Assembly (NCBI GenBank): GCA_045605025.1 | Contig: JAZUPE010000022.1 | Coordinates: forward strand, 1 to 64,000 | Source of the DNA: SIG598 sp045605025 | GTDB lineage: Bacteria; Bacillota; Clostridia; Oscillospirales; Acutalibacteraceae | Direction of reading: 5' to 3' | Length of the DNA: 64,000 nucleotides | Shown here: positions 1 to 8,157 of the stretch, one piece after another | Layout: each line of letters begins with the position of its first letter | How positions within the stretch are numbered: position 1 is the stretch's first letter | Made by a program: the position numbers and the translations under genes | The notes under the pieces: generated by a model | What the model was told of the DNA's origin: nothing | What the model saw: the letters and a program-made list of their open reading frames with translations, nothing else | The model's database searches: none

Positions 1-145
1 TTCAAAATAAAAATTTTCTTGTCTCGATAGTGGTTCGATTACACTATCATCTCTATTGATTGAAGGTAATTGATTTACCAAGGTATTTTTTTACCCACCA
101 CTGGTAGAACCAGTGGTTTAGATTAAGCCTAAAGGCACCAATCAT
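1..145. repeat. cluster of small hairpins at left window edge
   Basis: No gene is visible. The stretch is AT-rich and carries a row of short inverted repeats: GATAGTG/CACTATC at 26-32 and 42-48, GGTAA/TTACC at 65-69 and 75-79, GGTA/TACC at 82-85 and 92-95, ACCACTGG/CCAGTGGT at 97-104 and 110-117, and GCCT/AGGC at 127-130 and 133-136. A strong terminator follows. This could be the 3' part of a structured RNA, or the end of an IS200/IS605-like element, whose ends carry subterminal hairpins. The left side lies outside the window, so neither can be settled. Confidence 0.4.
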
Positions 146-195
146 AACAGCGTCCGGTTTCCGCCAAGGAACCTCCGGACGCTGTTTATTTCTTT
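146..195 (+). terminator. intrinsic terminator
   Basis: A 12-bp perfect stem (AACAGCGTCCGG at 146-157 paired with 175-186) is followed by the T-rich tract TATTTCTTTTTT. It ends whatever transcript enters from the left of the window and insulates the sigma-factor operon. Confidence 0.8.
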
Positions 196-210
196 TTTCA
201 AAATCATTTC

Positions 211-234
211 AACACTTCCGGCCTCCCGGGCGTT
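211..234 (+). promoter_or_regulatory. possible ECF-type autoregulated promoter
   Basis: AAC at 211-213 and CGTT at 231-234 are separated by 17 bases, about 50 bases before the sigma-factor start. Many ECF sigma factors recognise an AAC -35 core and a CGT -10 core and drive their own operon. The match is short, so this is only a suggestion. Confidence 0.25.
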
Positions 235-286
235 TTATAGACAGAAGGGCCTTTCGTGATAAACATTCAAAGCGAGGTGATGCAGC

Positions 287-757
287 ATGGACAGGCAGAG
301 ATTACGGCAGCTTTACGAACAGCACGCTGACGCGGTGTATCGCGTGTGCTTCACATATCTCGGCACCGCCGCCGACAGTGAAGATGCAGTGCAGGAGGTG
401 TTTCTCCGGCTGATGAAAAGCGATCCGGCTTTGGAAAGCGAGCGCGACGAGCGAGGCTGGTTGATCGTCACCGCCTGCAACTACTGCAAATCACAGCTGC
501 GCTGGCGCAAGCGGCACCCCGTGGCGGATACCGAAAATCATCCCGAGCAGCCGTTCCACGACAGCAGCGACGCGGAGATCATGGAGCTGCTCTCGGGGCT
601 TCCCGACGACTGCAGGCAGGTGGTAATCATGCACTGCTGCGAGGGCTATTCCCTTGCCGAGATCGCCCGTCTGAGCGGGATGAATGCATCCACCGTCCGT
701 TCGCGCTGGTTCCACGCACGAAAGAAACTGAAAAACATTCTGGGAGGTATTGAATAA
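287..757 (+). CDS. ECF-family RNA polymerase sigma factor
   Basis: A 156-residue sigma-70 family protein of extracytoplasmic-function size. Region 2 lies at about residues 8-48 (a YEQHADAVYR start, then the EDAVQEVFLRL core that contacts polymerase). Region 4, with a helix-turn-helix, lies at about residues 100-150 (LPDDCRQVV, then SLAEIARLSGMNASTVRSR). There is no region 1.1 or 3, as expected for this group. The AGGTGA ribosome site lies 8 bases before the ATG. The stop overlaps the start of the next gene by one base (TAATG), so the pair is translationally coupled, the usual arrangement of a sigma factor with its regulator. The inducing signal cannot be read from sequence; envelope stress is a reasonable guess. 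Confidence 0.93.
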   Translation: MDRQRLRQLYEQHADAVYRVCFTYLGTAADSEDAVQEVFLRLMKSDPALESERDERGWLIVTACNYCKSQLRWRKRHPVADTENHPEQPFHDSSDAEIMELLSGLPDDCRQVVIMHCCEGYSLAEIARLSGMNASTVRSRWFHARKKLKNILGGIE

Positions 758-1809
758 TGAATAACTCTATTAAGAACACCTACGAAAACATCACTCCCAC
801 CGGGGAACAGAAGGCCCGTATGCTTTCCAACATCGAAAGCGAAATCATCCGTCAGGCGGAGAGTTCCGTGATGCCCGCACGCAGAAGCAGCACCAAGTGG
901 CTCAAGGTGGCTGCCGTTGCCGCCGCGCTGTGCTGCACCGTCAGCATAACCGCCTTTGCAGAGGAGATCGGCAGCCTGTTCAACGGTCTGTTTGTCAAGG
1001 ACGAGATCGTTGCCCAGACCGTTCTCACCGGCGTTTACAACGACAACGACGGTCACGTTAACATGGCCGTTGAGGAGCTGCTGAGCGACGGCATGACGGT
1101 GCGCATAGTAGTGCGCTATCAGGCTCTGGACGAACAGGGCAAGGAGTGGCTGGACTGTCTTTCCTATAGCCTGGAAGGCTCCGACATTCCCGCGTTCTAT
1201 GGTTTGAACGCTTTTCCTGAATTCATGGACAACAACAGCGTAATTCACGGCGTGAGTTACGCACACGGCGTCTTTGAACTGGAGGATCTCCGCACCGAAA
1301 ACGAGCGCTGCTTTGTGGTGATAATGGAGGCAGCCCGCTACGACTGGGGCTCCGAAAACATCATCCTGGATTACTCCATGACTTCCGGACCGAAATCCTC
1401 CCTGCTCAACGTTTCTTCCGGCATTGAGAAAGCGACCATTGCCCTTGACGCTCCGGCTGATTCCAGTAAGCCCTACACTCCTCTTTCTGCCACCATTTCC
1501 CCCCTCTCCTTTGTCATCGAGGGTGAGGAACACGGACTTTTCGAAAGCGGATATGAAGACGGATGGTATTATCAGCGCGTGGTTTCCGATGAAACTATTG
1601 ATTCTATCTGGCTGTGCTTTACCGACGGCACAAAGATTGATCTACTTTATGATTTTGAATACACCAACGGAGCATGGATGCTTGGCAGCGGCAACGAGTC
1701 CGACGCGGAAAACTATATCACCATTTTCAGCACATCCTTCAAGAACCCCATTGACATTTCCACTGTTGCCGGCTTCAAGCTGGACGGCGTATATTACGAA
1801 TTCAACTGA
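757..1809 (+). CDS. membrane-anchored putative anti-sigma factor, DUF4179-like
   Basis: A 350-residue protein with a short cytoplasmic N-terminus (about residues 1-46), one hydrophobic segment (about 48-68, KWLKVAAVAAALCC onward) and a long extracytoplasmic region starting AEEIGSLFNGLF. This matches the clostridial proteins (DUF4179 type) encoded directly after ECF sigma factors, which are thought to hold the sigma factor at the membrane until a signal arrives. No catalytic motif is visible outside. One-base overlap with the sigma gene supports a matched pair. The family name comes from layout and the N-terminal pattern and was not checked against a database. Confidence 0.75.
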   Translation: MNNSIKNTYENITPTGEQKARMLSNIESEIIRQAESSVMPARRSSTKWLKVAAVAAALCCTVSITAFAEEIGSLFNGLFVKDEIVAQTVLTGVYNDNDGHVNMAVEELLSDGMTVRIVVRYQALDEQGKEWLDCLSYSLEGSDIPAFYGLNAFPEFMDNNSVIHGVSYAHGVFELEDLRTENERCFVVIMEAARYDWGSENIILDYSMTSGPKSSLLNVSSGIEKATIALDAPADSSKPYTPLSATISPLSFVIEGEEHGLFESGYEDGWYYQRVVSDETIDSIWLCFTDGTKIDLLYDFEYTNGAWMLGSGNESDAENYITIFSTSFKNPIDISTVAGFKLDGVYYEFN

Positions 1810-1876
1810 CTTGCCATAACTCATCCCACCTTATGCTGATTTCTGCTCCCATAAGCTGGAATTGGTATGACCCCGG

Positions 1877-1918
1877 AAAAACGGCAGGGGCAGTCTCCGA
1901 AACGGAGGCTGCCCCTGC
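1877..1918 (-). terminator. intrinsic terminator after the DUF1934-like gene
   Basis: A 16-bp stem (1884-1899 with 1903-1918) has a 3-base loop. Read on the minus strand it is followed by TTTTT. It closes the minus-strand exonuclease/ddl/DUF1934 unit and faces the plus-strand sigma operon. Confidence 0.85.
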
Positions 1919-1929
1919 GGGATTTTGTA

Positions 1930-2349
1930 TTATTCTTTTGCTTCGGTTTTCTTTACCTTGATCGCCACGGTGTTGAAGGAACCAACACCGCCGATGTCCA
2001 TTTTGTATTTCACGGTGAGGGTGCCGCCCTGTTCATTCAGGCAGTCCTCGATGCCCCGTGAGACGTATTCCAGCGTGACCACGCCGTAGCCCACGTTGTA
2101 CTCCTGACTGAAGCACTGTCCCGGACGAAGCCTGAGATCAAGGGCACGGTTGCCCTCGCGGATGATATCCACGCCCTCGGAGGTGGACACCACACGGGTG
2201 TGCATGCAGGCGCCCTCGTCGGTGTATTCGTCATAGCGGATAAGACGGCGCTCCGGAGTGTAGCGGTACATTGCCGGACAGGTGACGGTCATGCTGTCCT
2301 CGCCGTCCTCGGTCTCAAAGGTGGAGGTGACCTCTACGATGTAATCCAT
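1930..2349 (-). CDS. DUF1934-like beta-barrel protein
   Basis: A 139-residue protein with the strand-rich pattern of the DUF1934 (YwiB-like) calycin-type family: MDYIVEVTSTFETEDGEDS at the start, a central RLRPGQCFSQEYNVGYGVVTLEY block and a final GTLTVKYKMDIGG strand. The family's function is unknown; it is often found near murein or nucleotide genes in Firmicutes. There are no signal peptide or membrane segments. It starts two bases after the stop of the ligase gene and is probably co-transcribed with it. Confidence 0.75.
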   Translation of the reverse strand: MDYIVEVTSTFETEDGEDSMTVTCPAMYRYTPERRLIRYDEYTDEGACMHTRVVSTSEGVDIIREGNRALDLRLRPGQCFSQEYNVGYGVVTLEYVSRGIEDCLNEQGGTLTVKYKMDIGGVGSFNTVAIKVKKTEAKE

Positions 2350-2351
2350 GA

Positions 2352-3440
2352 TTATTTGGCAGAGCCGTTCATGCGCTCCTCGGCAAGAACCAGCAGACGG
2401 TCAACCAGCGAAGCGTTGTCAATGCCGTCAAACTCCATGAGTTTGGGATACATGCTGATGGGAGTGAAGCCGGGGAGGGTGTTGGGTTCGTTGAGCATGA
2501 CCTCGCCGTCGCTCTTGCGGACAAAGAAGTCCATACGGGTAAGACCCGAGCAACCGAGGATGCGGTAGGCTTTCGCGGCGCGCTCCTTGATGAGATCCAT
2601 GGTCTCGGGGCTGAGGCGACCGGGGATGAACAGAGCCGATTCGGCGTTGTTGTATTTTGCGTCGTAATCGTACCACTCTGCGGCGGGAGCGATCTCGCCG
2701 ACGGTGGAAACGGTGATCTCGCCGCAGCTGTTACCCATGACTGCGGTCTCCACCTCGGCACCCACGATACCTTCCTCGATGACGATCTTTGGGTCGTTTG
2801 CAGCGGCAAGCTCGATGGCGGCACGCAGGTCGTCACGGCTCTTGCACTTGCTGATGCCCACGGAGGAGCCGGCGTTGGCAGGCTTTACAAAGCAGGGATA
2901 GCCCAGTTCGCTGTCGATGCGATCCATGTACATTTCGGAATTCTCAGCCCAGTCGGCGGCATAGAACCAGATGAACTTAGCCTGAGGAATTCCGCCGAAC
3001 TCAAGCAGGGTGTTGGTCAGTGCCTTGTCCATGCACACGGCAGAGGAAGCGCAGTCGCAGCCGACATAGGGAATTCCGGCAAGTTCCAGCAGTCCCTGCA
3101 TGGTACCGTCCTCGCCGTTCTTGCCGTGAAGCACAGGATAAACGACATCGAGACGAACGGTCTCAACGCCGCTTTCACGCATGACCAGCAGACCATGGGT
3201 GGCGGTATCAGGGGAAATGACCGCAGGAACGGTGGCACCGGAGGTTTCCCAGCTGCCGTCGGCGATGAGGACAACATCACCCTCGTAAAGATACCAGCGG
3301 CCATCCTTTGTGATGCCCACCATGACGAGGTCGTACTTGTCACGGGAAAGGTTGTTGATGACCATGGTAGCGGACTTGCGGGACACCTCATGTTCAGATG
3401 AACGTCCTCCAAAGAGGACGGCTACGGTTTTCTTGCTCAT
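2352..3440 (-). CDS. ddl: D-alanine--D-alanine ligase
   Basis: An ATP-grasp enzyme that joins two D-Ala residues for the peptidoglycan stem peptide. The 362 residues from the internal ATG match the normal family length. Landmarks are the start KTVAVLFGGRSSEHEVS, the ATP-binding block CFVKPANAGSSVGISK, the omega-loop region EWYDYDAKY with the Tyr typical of D-Ala-D-Ala rather than D-Ala-D-lactate enzymes, and the C-terminal LNEPNTLPGFTPISMYPK. AAAGGAG lies 8-10 bases before this ATG, so independent initiation is likely. However, the upstream exonuclease frame has no stop and continues straight into it, giving one 670-codon frame. Alanine racemase and MurC are encoded 24-29 kb away. Confidence 0.93.
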   Translation of the reverse strand: MSKKTVAVLFGGRSSEHEVSRKSATMVINNLSRDKYDLVMVGITKDGRWYLYEGDVVLIADGSWETSGATVPAVISPDTATHGLLVMRESGVETVRLDVVYPVLHGKNGEDGTMQGLLELAGIPYVGCDCASSAVCMDKALTNTLLEFGGIPQAKFIWFYAADWAENSEMYMDRIDSELGYPCFVKPANAGSSVGISKCKSRDDLRAAIELAAANDPKIVIEEGIVGAEVETAVMGNSCGEITVSTVGEIAPAAEWYDYDAKYNNAESALFIPGRLSPETMDLIKERAAKAYRILGCSGLTRMDFFVRKSDGEVMLNEPNTLPGFTPISMYPKLMEFDGIDNASLVDRLLVLAEERMNGSAK

Positions 3441-4364
3441 TGCTGATTGTTCTCCTTTGTCTGATGTTTCGCTCTGTGCGCGTCTGAGTGCCTTTTCGGC
3501 CTCCTCACGCTTTGCGGCTTCAATCTCCTCGCGGGTACGAAGCACACATTTATGCTGTATGCCCTCATATTTCAGCTTAAACTGATGGCGGCCGACGTAT
3601 TCGGTTCCGCACTGAGGACAGCGGTATTCCACGGTGAAGCCCCTGTTGCGGGAGTTGATGTTACCCAGGCGGCGCATGCGCGCATTGCACTCCGGGCAAC
3701 GCTGACGGAACAGCCCGCGGTCGATGAGGGGGTTTTTCAGGTCAGAAATGATGACTGTCTTGAAGGTTATGCGGCGAATGAACTCCTCGTCCACCCTGCT
3801 GCACAGTTCGTCGAAAAGCTCCTGCTTCCATGCGCGGCGCAGGCATTCGGCAGAGACGATGCTGTCGTCCAGCGCACGATGCATCTCCATATCGTCACAG
3901 GGGATTCCAAGCTGCTCAGCCACGGCACTCAGCCCCGGCTGCTTGGCGCTGTCAATCTCCAGCGAGCGCTGGCAGATCGCCTGAGCGTCGCAATAATTAT
4001 GTATAGCGCTGATGCCGTTATTTATGCCCAGCTGGTCAAAATTCTCCAGTAGGACAAGAATGTCGCCGATGCCCCAGGTAAGGATGCAGTTTTCCTCAGC
4101 GCCCAGCCATTCGCGAAAATCACGGTAGATTTCCCGGAATTTTTTGGCATTGCGCACCTCGTCATTGGAAATATGAGTCAGGCGCTTTACTCTGCCTGTC
4201 AGCTTCTTATGTATCTTTGGCTGAACCAGTGCCTGAAAGGTATCCACCTGCCGGAGCCGTTCATCCAGACGGACGGCTCCGATTTCGATTATCTCGTTGA
4301 AATAGCCGCCGGTTTTGTAGAGCGGCGCGCCGTTCCATTCAAGGTCAATGATTATGTACTTCAT
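3441..4364 (-). CDS. DEDDh 3'-5' exonuclease with C-terminal zinc ribbon, read through into ddl
   Basis: The first 308 codons of a 670-codon frame. About residues 1-190 are an epsilon-like exonuclease domain: first acidic pair in IIDLEWNG, later Asp in HNYCDAQA, and the His/Asp box MHRALDDSIVSAE. About residues 220-260 hold a zinc ribbon with two CPxC knuckles (RCPECN and RCPQCG), then a charged tail. It probably trims nucleic acid 3' ends; whether DNA or RNA cannot be told. Unusually there is no stop before the D-Ala-D-Ala ligase. A TGA lies in another frame exactly at the ligase ATG (ATGA), so a one-base indel upstream would give the usual overlapping arrangement. Either this is a real fusion or the stop was lost. 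Confidence 0.8.
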
Positions 4365-4503
4365 AGCGTTGTGCCGGACGTTTTCCTCCGGCGTTCTCCG
4401 TATGTAATTAAACAGCGAGTGTGCCCGCCGCTCACAAAAGATGATTATATCACAAAGGCTGTGGCAATCGATGAATTATTGGTTAATTATTCTCTCAAGC
4501 AGC

Positions 4504-5214
4504 TCACTGCTGCGGGGATTTGATGACACCGAACACCGTCTTGGGCACCTCCAGCGGAACAACGTGCTCAAAAAGGGCGGTATGCGCCGAGGAAAGGTGC
4601 TTGTCCTGATGCACCGAACCGAAGAACCAGTGTTTGTATTTGACCTGACGGCTCATTTCGTCAAAGAAAGCTGTAAGCGCGTTAAAATTATCCACTTGAT
4701 TGACCAGCAGGTCCTTTACCTTAGTAGGACATTCGTGTGTGATGATGTAATCCACCTCGAGATTGTGGCGGAAAAGGTTGTCAACACCCTCTGCCATTTC
4801 CTCGGTGGTAGGTGTTTCCTCCGGCCACCACTTGGTTCCGCGCTGCTGGCGCAGATCGATGTCGGCGCTGCAGCCGCCGCCCATTGTGAAGATCTTGTTG
4901 CCTTCGATCTCATAAACCTGACCGCGGCACAGATGCACCACGTTGGGGCGGATGAGACGGGCGCGGCCTCCGTTCCACTCGGTCATGGGATATTTGTACA
5001 GACGGTCGAAGTTTTCGTGACAGCCGTCAACAAAGAGAATGCTGTAGCGCTGGCGCTCCATGAAGGCCAGTGTCTTTTCTTCCACCCGTCCGCCGTCCCA
5101 GATGAATCCGAAATCGCCGCAGACGATAATATAGTCACCTTTCTTAAGGCGATTGATGCGCTTGTCCTCGAAGCGGGAAATGTTGCCATGCATATCTCCG
5201 GTAACGTAGATCAT
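4504..5214 (-). CDS. calcineurin-like metallophosphoesterase
   Basis: A 236-residue cytoplasmic protein with the two-metal phosphoesterase motifs in order: GDMHGN (about residue 6), GDFGF (about 33), GCHEN (about 64), THEC (about 158) and GSVHQD (about 198). The substrate is unknown; relatives act on phosphomonoesters, diesters or dinucleotides. It is complete, with no signal peptide. It lies between the exonuclease/ddl frame (139-base gap) and the divergent carboxypeptidase gene, and has its own promoter at 5317-5345. The missing His-to-Gln change in the last motif (HQD rather than HTH/HxH) suggests a branch of the family with its own specificity. Confidence 0.85.
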   Translation of the reverse strand: MIYVTGDMHGNISRFEDKRINRLKKGDYIIVCGDFGFIWDGGRVEEKTLAFMERQRYSILFVDGCHENFDRLYKYPMTEWNGGRARLIRPNVVHLCRGQVYEIEGNKIFTMGGGCSADIDLRQQRGTKWWPEETPTTEEMAEGVDNLFRHNLEVDYIITHECPTKVKDLLVNQVDNFNALTAFFDEMSRQVKYKHWFFGSVHQDKHLSSAHTALFEHVVPLEVPKTVFGVIKSPQQ

Positions 5215-5316
5215 AAGCGTAAGTTGCGTTCGTTTCTCCGACCGCAGTCAGGGAAACGGTTCCTTTCGTTGATAATTTGCGCCGGAGGACACAGCTCCGC
5301 ACGATACGTAAGCGTT

Positions 5317-5345
5317 ATTATACTACATTCCAATAAAAAAAACAA
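5317..5345 (-). promoter_or_regulatory. promoter for the metallophosphoesterase
   Basis: Minus-strand TTGTTT (5340-5345), a 17-base spacer, then TATAAT (5317-5322), about 100 bases before the start codon. A plus-strand TATAAT at 5377-5382, with a weak -35, probably serves the divergent carboxypeptidase gene, so this 200-base gap is a back-to-back promoter region. Confidence 0.6.
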
Positions 5346-5418
5346 CTTAATGCTTTATTTATTAATAAAGTGCTGTTATAATCGACATAACGCAATTGTA
5401 CAACAGGAGGCTGTGTTT

Positions 5419-6804
5419 ATGAATCACATCAAGAGGGCCGTATCCACCCTCATGGCGGTCATTGTATTTCTCGGCGTACTGGTAATGATTCCCCAGACCA
5501 GTGCCAGCGCCGCTTTTGTCATTGACTACAACGTAACCTGCGACGCGGTGTACATGGTCAATCTTGACACCGGAATACCGGTTTATGAAAAGAACAGCGA
5601 AAAGCAGAAATACCCTGCTTCCATGACCAAGCTGGTCACCTGCATGATCGCGCTGGAATATTATTCTGACCCCAAGGCGGAAAACGTTACAATTTCCCGC
5701 GAGGTCATGACCAACGAAACACTGCTGAGCAACGGTGTTTGGTCCACCGGCGGTCTGAAGGAAGGCGAGCGTCTCACTCTGAAGGATCTTCTGCACTGCG
5801 CCATGCTGCCCTCGGACAACTACGCCGCTCTTGCCATCGCTTACTTCATCTCTCAGGAGAAAGGCAACGGCACACTGCTGTGGTTCATCGACCGAATGAA
5901 CGAAAAGGCCCGTGAGCTTGAATGCACCAACACACAGTTCATGAATCCCCACGGTCTTTACCACTCCGCGCACTACACCACCGCAAAGGATATGTACAAG
6001 CTGGCCAGGCATGCCATGACTATTCCATACTTTGCCGAAATCGTCAGTACGCCTGTTTACCGCAGACCCGCGACCAACAAGAACCCGGAATTCGGCAAGG
6101 AAGGTTACCGACTGGAAAACACCAACATGATGCTTTCCACCGCTTACGAAGAAAAGGGCTATTATTATCAGTACGTCAAAGGTATCAAGACCGGCTTCAT
6201 CGGTGCCGCCGGACACACTCTTGCCACCTATGCCACAAGAAACGGCTACAGCTACATCACCATCCTGATGGATGACGGAGCTAAAAAGAACTCCGACAAA
6301 AACTACTGCATGATCGACGCAAAGGCGCTGTATCAGTGGGCCTTCACCAGCCTTGACCTGAAGGAGCTTGTCAGCGCAAACAAACCGGTAACAACGGTTG
6401 ACGTCGATCTCGCATGGAGTGTGGATACACTGGATCTGTATCCTCAGGAAAGCTTTACGACGCTGATGCTCAACAACGTTGAACCATCAAGCATAATGGT
6501 CAAAAAGAAAGATATTCCGGATTCGATCGAGGCTCCGATAAAGAAAGGACAGGTGGTAGGCACAGCCGACCTGATCTACGGAAGCGAGGTGGTGGGCAAA
6601 ATCACGCTCATTGCCGGTGACACGGTTGAGCGAAGTGAGCTGCTGTATGTACTCAAGCTTGCCGGAGATCTGCTTTCATCGCCGGTTTTCCTGATACTCT
6701 TCTTCCTTGCAGTATTTGCACTGGTGGGATACTTCGTCTATTCACTGATGCGATCGAGGAGTGTTGGCAGCGTCAAGCGTGTACGCCGTTACCGCCGTAT
6801 GTAA
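5419..6804 (+). CDS. dacF: D-alanyl-D-alanine carboxypeptidase, PBP5/DacF family
   Basis: A 461-residue penicillin-binding protein that removes the terminal D-Ala from peptidoglycan stems. A signal peptide covers about residues 1-32 (ending TSASAA). The active-site motifs are S68-M-T-K71, S132-D-N134 and K257-T-G259 in GIKTGFIGAAG. A C-terminal beta domain follows, and a hydrophobic helix (about 423-447) with an Arg-rich tail probably anchors it in the membrane, as in PBP5 relatives. The ATG at 5419 was chosen because AGGAGG sits 9 bases upstream and the signal peptide begins there; the frame stays open for nearly 1 kb further upstream but that part is antisense to the phosphoesterase. The gene symbol is by family resemblance; dacA or dacB is possible. 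Confidence 0.92.
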   Translation: MNHIKRAVSTLMAVIVFLGVLVMIPQTSASAAFVIDYNVTCDAVYMVNLDTGIPVYEKNSEKQKYPASMTKLVTCMIALEYYSDPKAENVTISREVMTNETLLSNGVWSTGGLKEGERLTLKDLLHCAMLPSDNYAALAIAYFISQEKGNGTLLWFIDRMNEKARELECTNTQFMNPHGLYHSAHYTTAKDMYKLARHAMTIPYFAEIVSTPVYRRPATNKNPEFGKEGYRLENTNMMLSTAYEEKGYYYQYVKGIKTGFIGAAGHTLATYATRNGYSYITILMDDGAKKNSDKNYCMIDAKALYQWAFTSLDLKELVSANKPVTTVDVDLAWSVDTLDLYPQESFTTLMLNNVEPSSIMVKKKDIPDSIEAPIKKGQVVGTADLIYGSEVVGKITLIAGDTVERSELLYVLKLAGDLLSSPVFLILFFLAVFALVGYFVYSLMRSRSVGSVKRVRRYRRM

Positions 6805-6855
6805 CCAACGGTATTTCTCCTGATCGAAAGCATATAATCAATTGCCTGTAAATCT

Positions 6856-6888
6856 GCGGCAGCCGGTCGGGTTCTGTCCGGCTGCCGC
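6856..6888 (+). terminator. terminator after the carboxypeptidase gene
   Basis: An 11-bp stem GCGGCAGCCGG (6856-6866) with 6878-6888 is followed by a weak T-containing tract CTGTTATT. Termination may be partial, so some read-through into the next peptidase gene is possible. Confidence 0.6.
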
Positions 6889-6918
6889 CTGTTATTGCCA
6901 ACAGAACGGAGATAATCT

Positions 6919-7881
6919 ATGAAAAAACTTACTCCTGCGGTCAGTGAACTTTGCTCCCGCCACCCATGCAGGTATTCCCGTGACCAGAAAAGCGCCTTCC
7001 TGCTGGACGTCAAGCGAACTCTGCACAACACGGGATATAAACCGGAGCAGATTGATGAACAGCGCCTTGGCGGACTTTTCGGAACACGCAACCTGATAAT
7101 CGGCAACCCCGACGCAGAGTATCTCATCACCGCCCACTACGACACCCCGGGGCGCAACGGATTTCTGCTCGGCACTTCGCCGCTGGTAGGTCAGACGGGC
7201 GCAAACATATTCATGATGTCAATGATGATCATATTTTTGCTTGCCGAAGCATGGCTGCTGACACGTATTCTCGAGCAGCCGGAGCCGTCTGTTCTTGATG
7301 TTATTTCCGCGTTTTTCGCACCGGCACTTGCACTGATGGCATTGATGCTGATTCCCATGCTGATAGTCAACCGCAGCAACAGCAACGACAACACCAGCGG
7401 AGTCACGTGCGTGCTGGAGTGCGCAATTAAGGCGCTGGAGGATCCTGCACTGATGGATCGGTGCTGCTTTGTGCTGTTTGACAATGAAGAATGGGGACTG
7501 ATAGGCTCACTCGGGTTCGCCGCCGAAAGAAAAAAACGCAAGGTGGACGAAAAGAAGCACTTTGTCATCAACCTCGACTGTGTGGGTGTGGGCGATGTAC
7601 TGGCATCAGTAACAACCGGGACTCCCGGTGAACGCTGCAAGGCGCTGACCGACAGTCTTTCTTCCATCGGACATCCGGTTGAGTGCAAGCGCAGCGAGCT
7701 GGTGTTCATGAGCGACCACGCGGCATTTCCCGACGCGGTGATGCTGTCGTATATGAACCGTTCGAAGCTGGGACCGTTGTATATACCCAATATTCATTCC
7801 CGCAAAGACACCGAATGCGACAATTCACTCGTTGCCGGACTTGCGGAGCATCTGTGCGGATATCTTTCAAAAATGGAATAA
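6919..7881 (+). CDS. M28-like zinc peptidase with two inserted membrane helices
   Basis: A 320-residue protein with the co-catalytic zinc pattern of M28 aminopeptidases: His-x-Asp in ITAHYDTPG (about 74), Asp in NSNDNTSG (about 156), Glu-Glu in DNEEWGL (about 193), Asp in NLDCVG (about 220) and a final His in PNIHSRKD (about 294). Between the first and second motif lie two hydrophobic segments (about 95-115 and 125-150), so the catalytic half may be held at the inner membrane face. There is no signal peptide, so the substrate is probably a peptide in the cytoplasm. The start follows a GGAG site (ACGGAGATAATCT). Confidence 0.8.
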   Translation: MKKLTPAVSELCSRHPCRYSRDQKSAFLLDVKRTLHNTGYKPEQIDEQRLGGLFGTRNLIIGNPDAEYLITAHYDTPGRNGFLLGTSPLVGQTGANIFMMSMMIIFLLAEAWLLTRILEQPEPSVLDVISAFFAPALALMALMLIPMLIVNRSNSNDNTSGVTCVLECAIKALEDPALMDRCCFVLFDNEEWGLIGSLGFAAERKKRKVDEKKHFVINLDCVGVGDVLASVTTGTPGERCKALTDSLSSIGHPVECKRSELVFMSDHAAFPDAVMLSYMNRSKLGPLYIPNIHSRKDTECDNSLVAGLAEHLCGYLSKME

Positions 7882-7934
7882 AACGAAACCGGCTGTCACG
7901 GACAAAACTCCGCGGCAGCCGGTTTCGTTTTTTC
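7882..7934. terminator. shared terminator between convergent genes
   Basis: AACGAAACCGGCTG pairs with CAGCCGGTTTCGTT across the 30-base gap and is followed by TTTTTT on the plus strand. It ends the M28-like gene and, from the other side, probably the copper ATPase gene. Confidence 0.85.
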
Positions 7935-7941
7935 GCAGTAG

Positions 7942-8157
7942 TTATGCGTTGACGCAGCCCAGAGGCGTATATCCCGCCTCGGCAACAGCAGCGGTGAGAA
8001 CCGCATCGGCAACGTCGGCAGAAAGGGTGACCTCTGCGGTCTTTGCTTCCAGATCGACTGCTACGGCAGCAACACCCTCTACGGCTTCAAGTGCCTTCTG
8101 GACGTGAGCCTGACAGCGGGGACACATCATACCGTCGATGGTGAGAATCTTCTTCAT
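7942..8157 (-). CDS. copZ: CopZ-like copper chaperone domain, possible internal start
   Basis: The last 71 codons of the ATPase frame begin with ATG preceded by AAAGGAAG at 8 bases, as for a separate gene. The product would be a normal-sized soluble HMA copper chaperone (KKILTIDGMMCPRCQAHV onward, CxxC metal site). No stop separates it from the ATPase, so the cell could make both the fused form and a free chaperone by internal initiation. E. coli makes a free chaperone from copA by frameshifting, so dual output would have a precedent of another kind. This is inference; protein evidence is needed. Confidence 0.45.
   Translation of the reverse strand: MKKILTIDGMMCPRCQAHVQKALEAVEGVAAVAVDLEAKTAEVTLSADVADAVLTAAVAEAGYTPLGCVNA

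Noticed and set aside
4441..5418. Long upstream extension of the carboxypeptidase frame, about 326 codons
   Set aside because: It is antisense to the metallophosphoesterase, has no ribosome site, and the signal peptide with AGGAGG starts at 5419.
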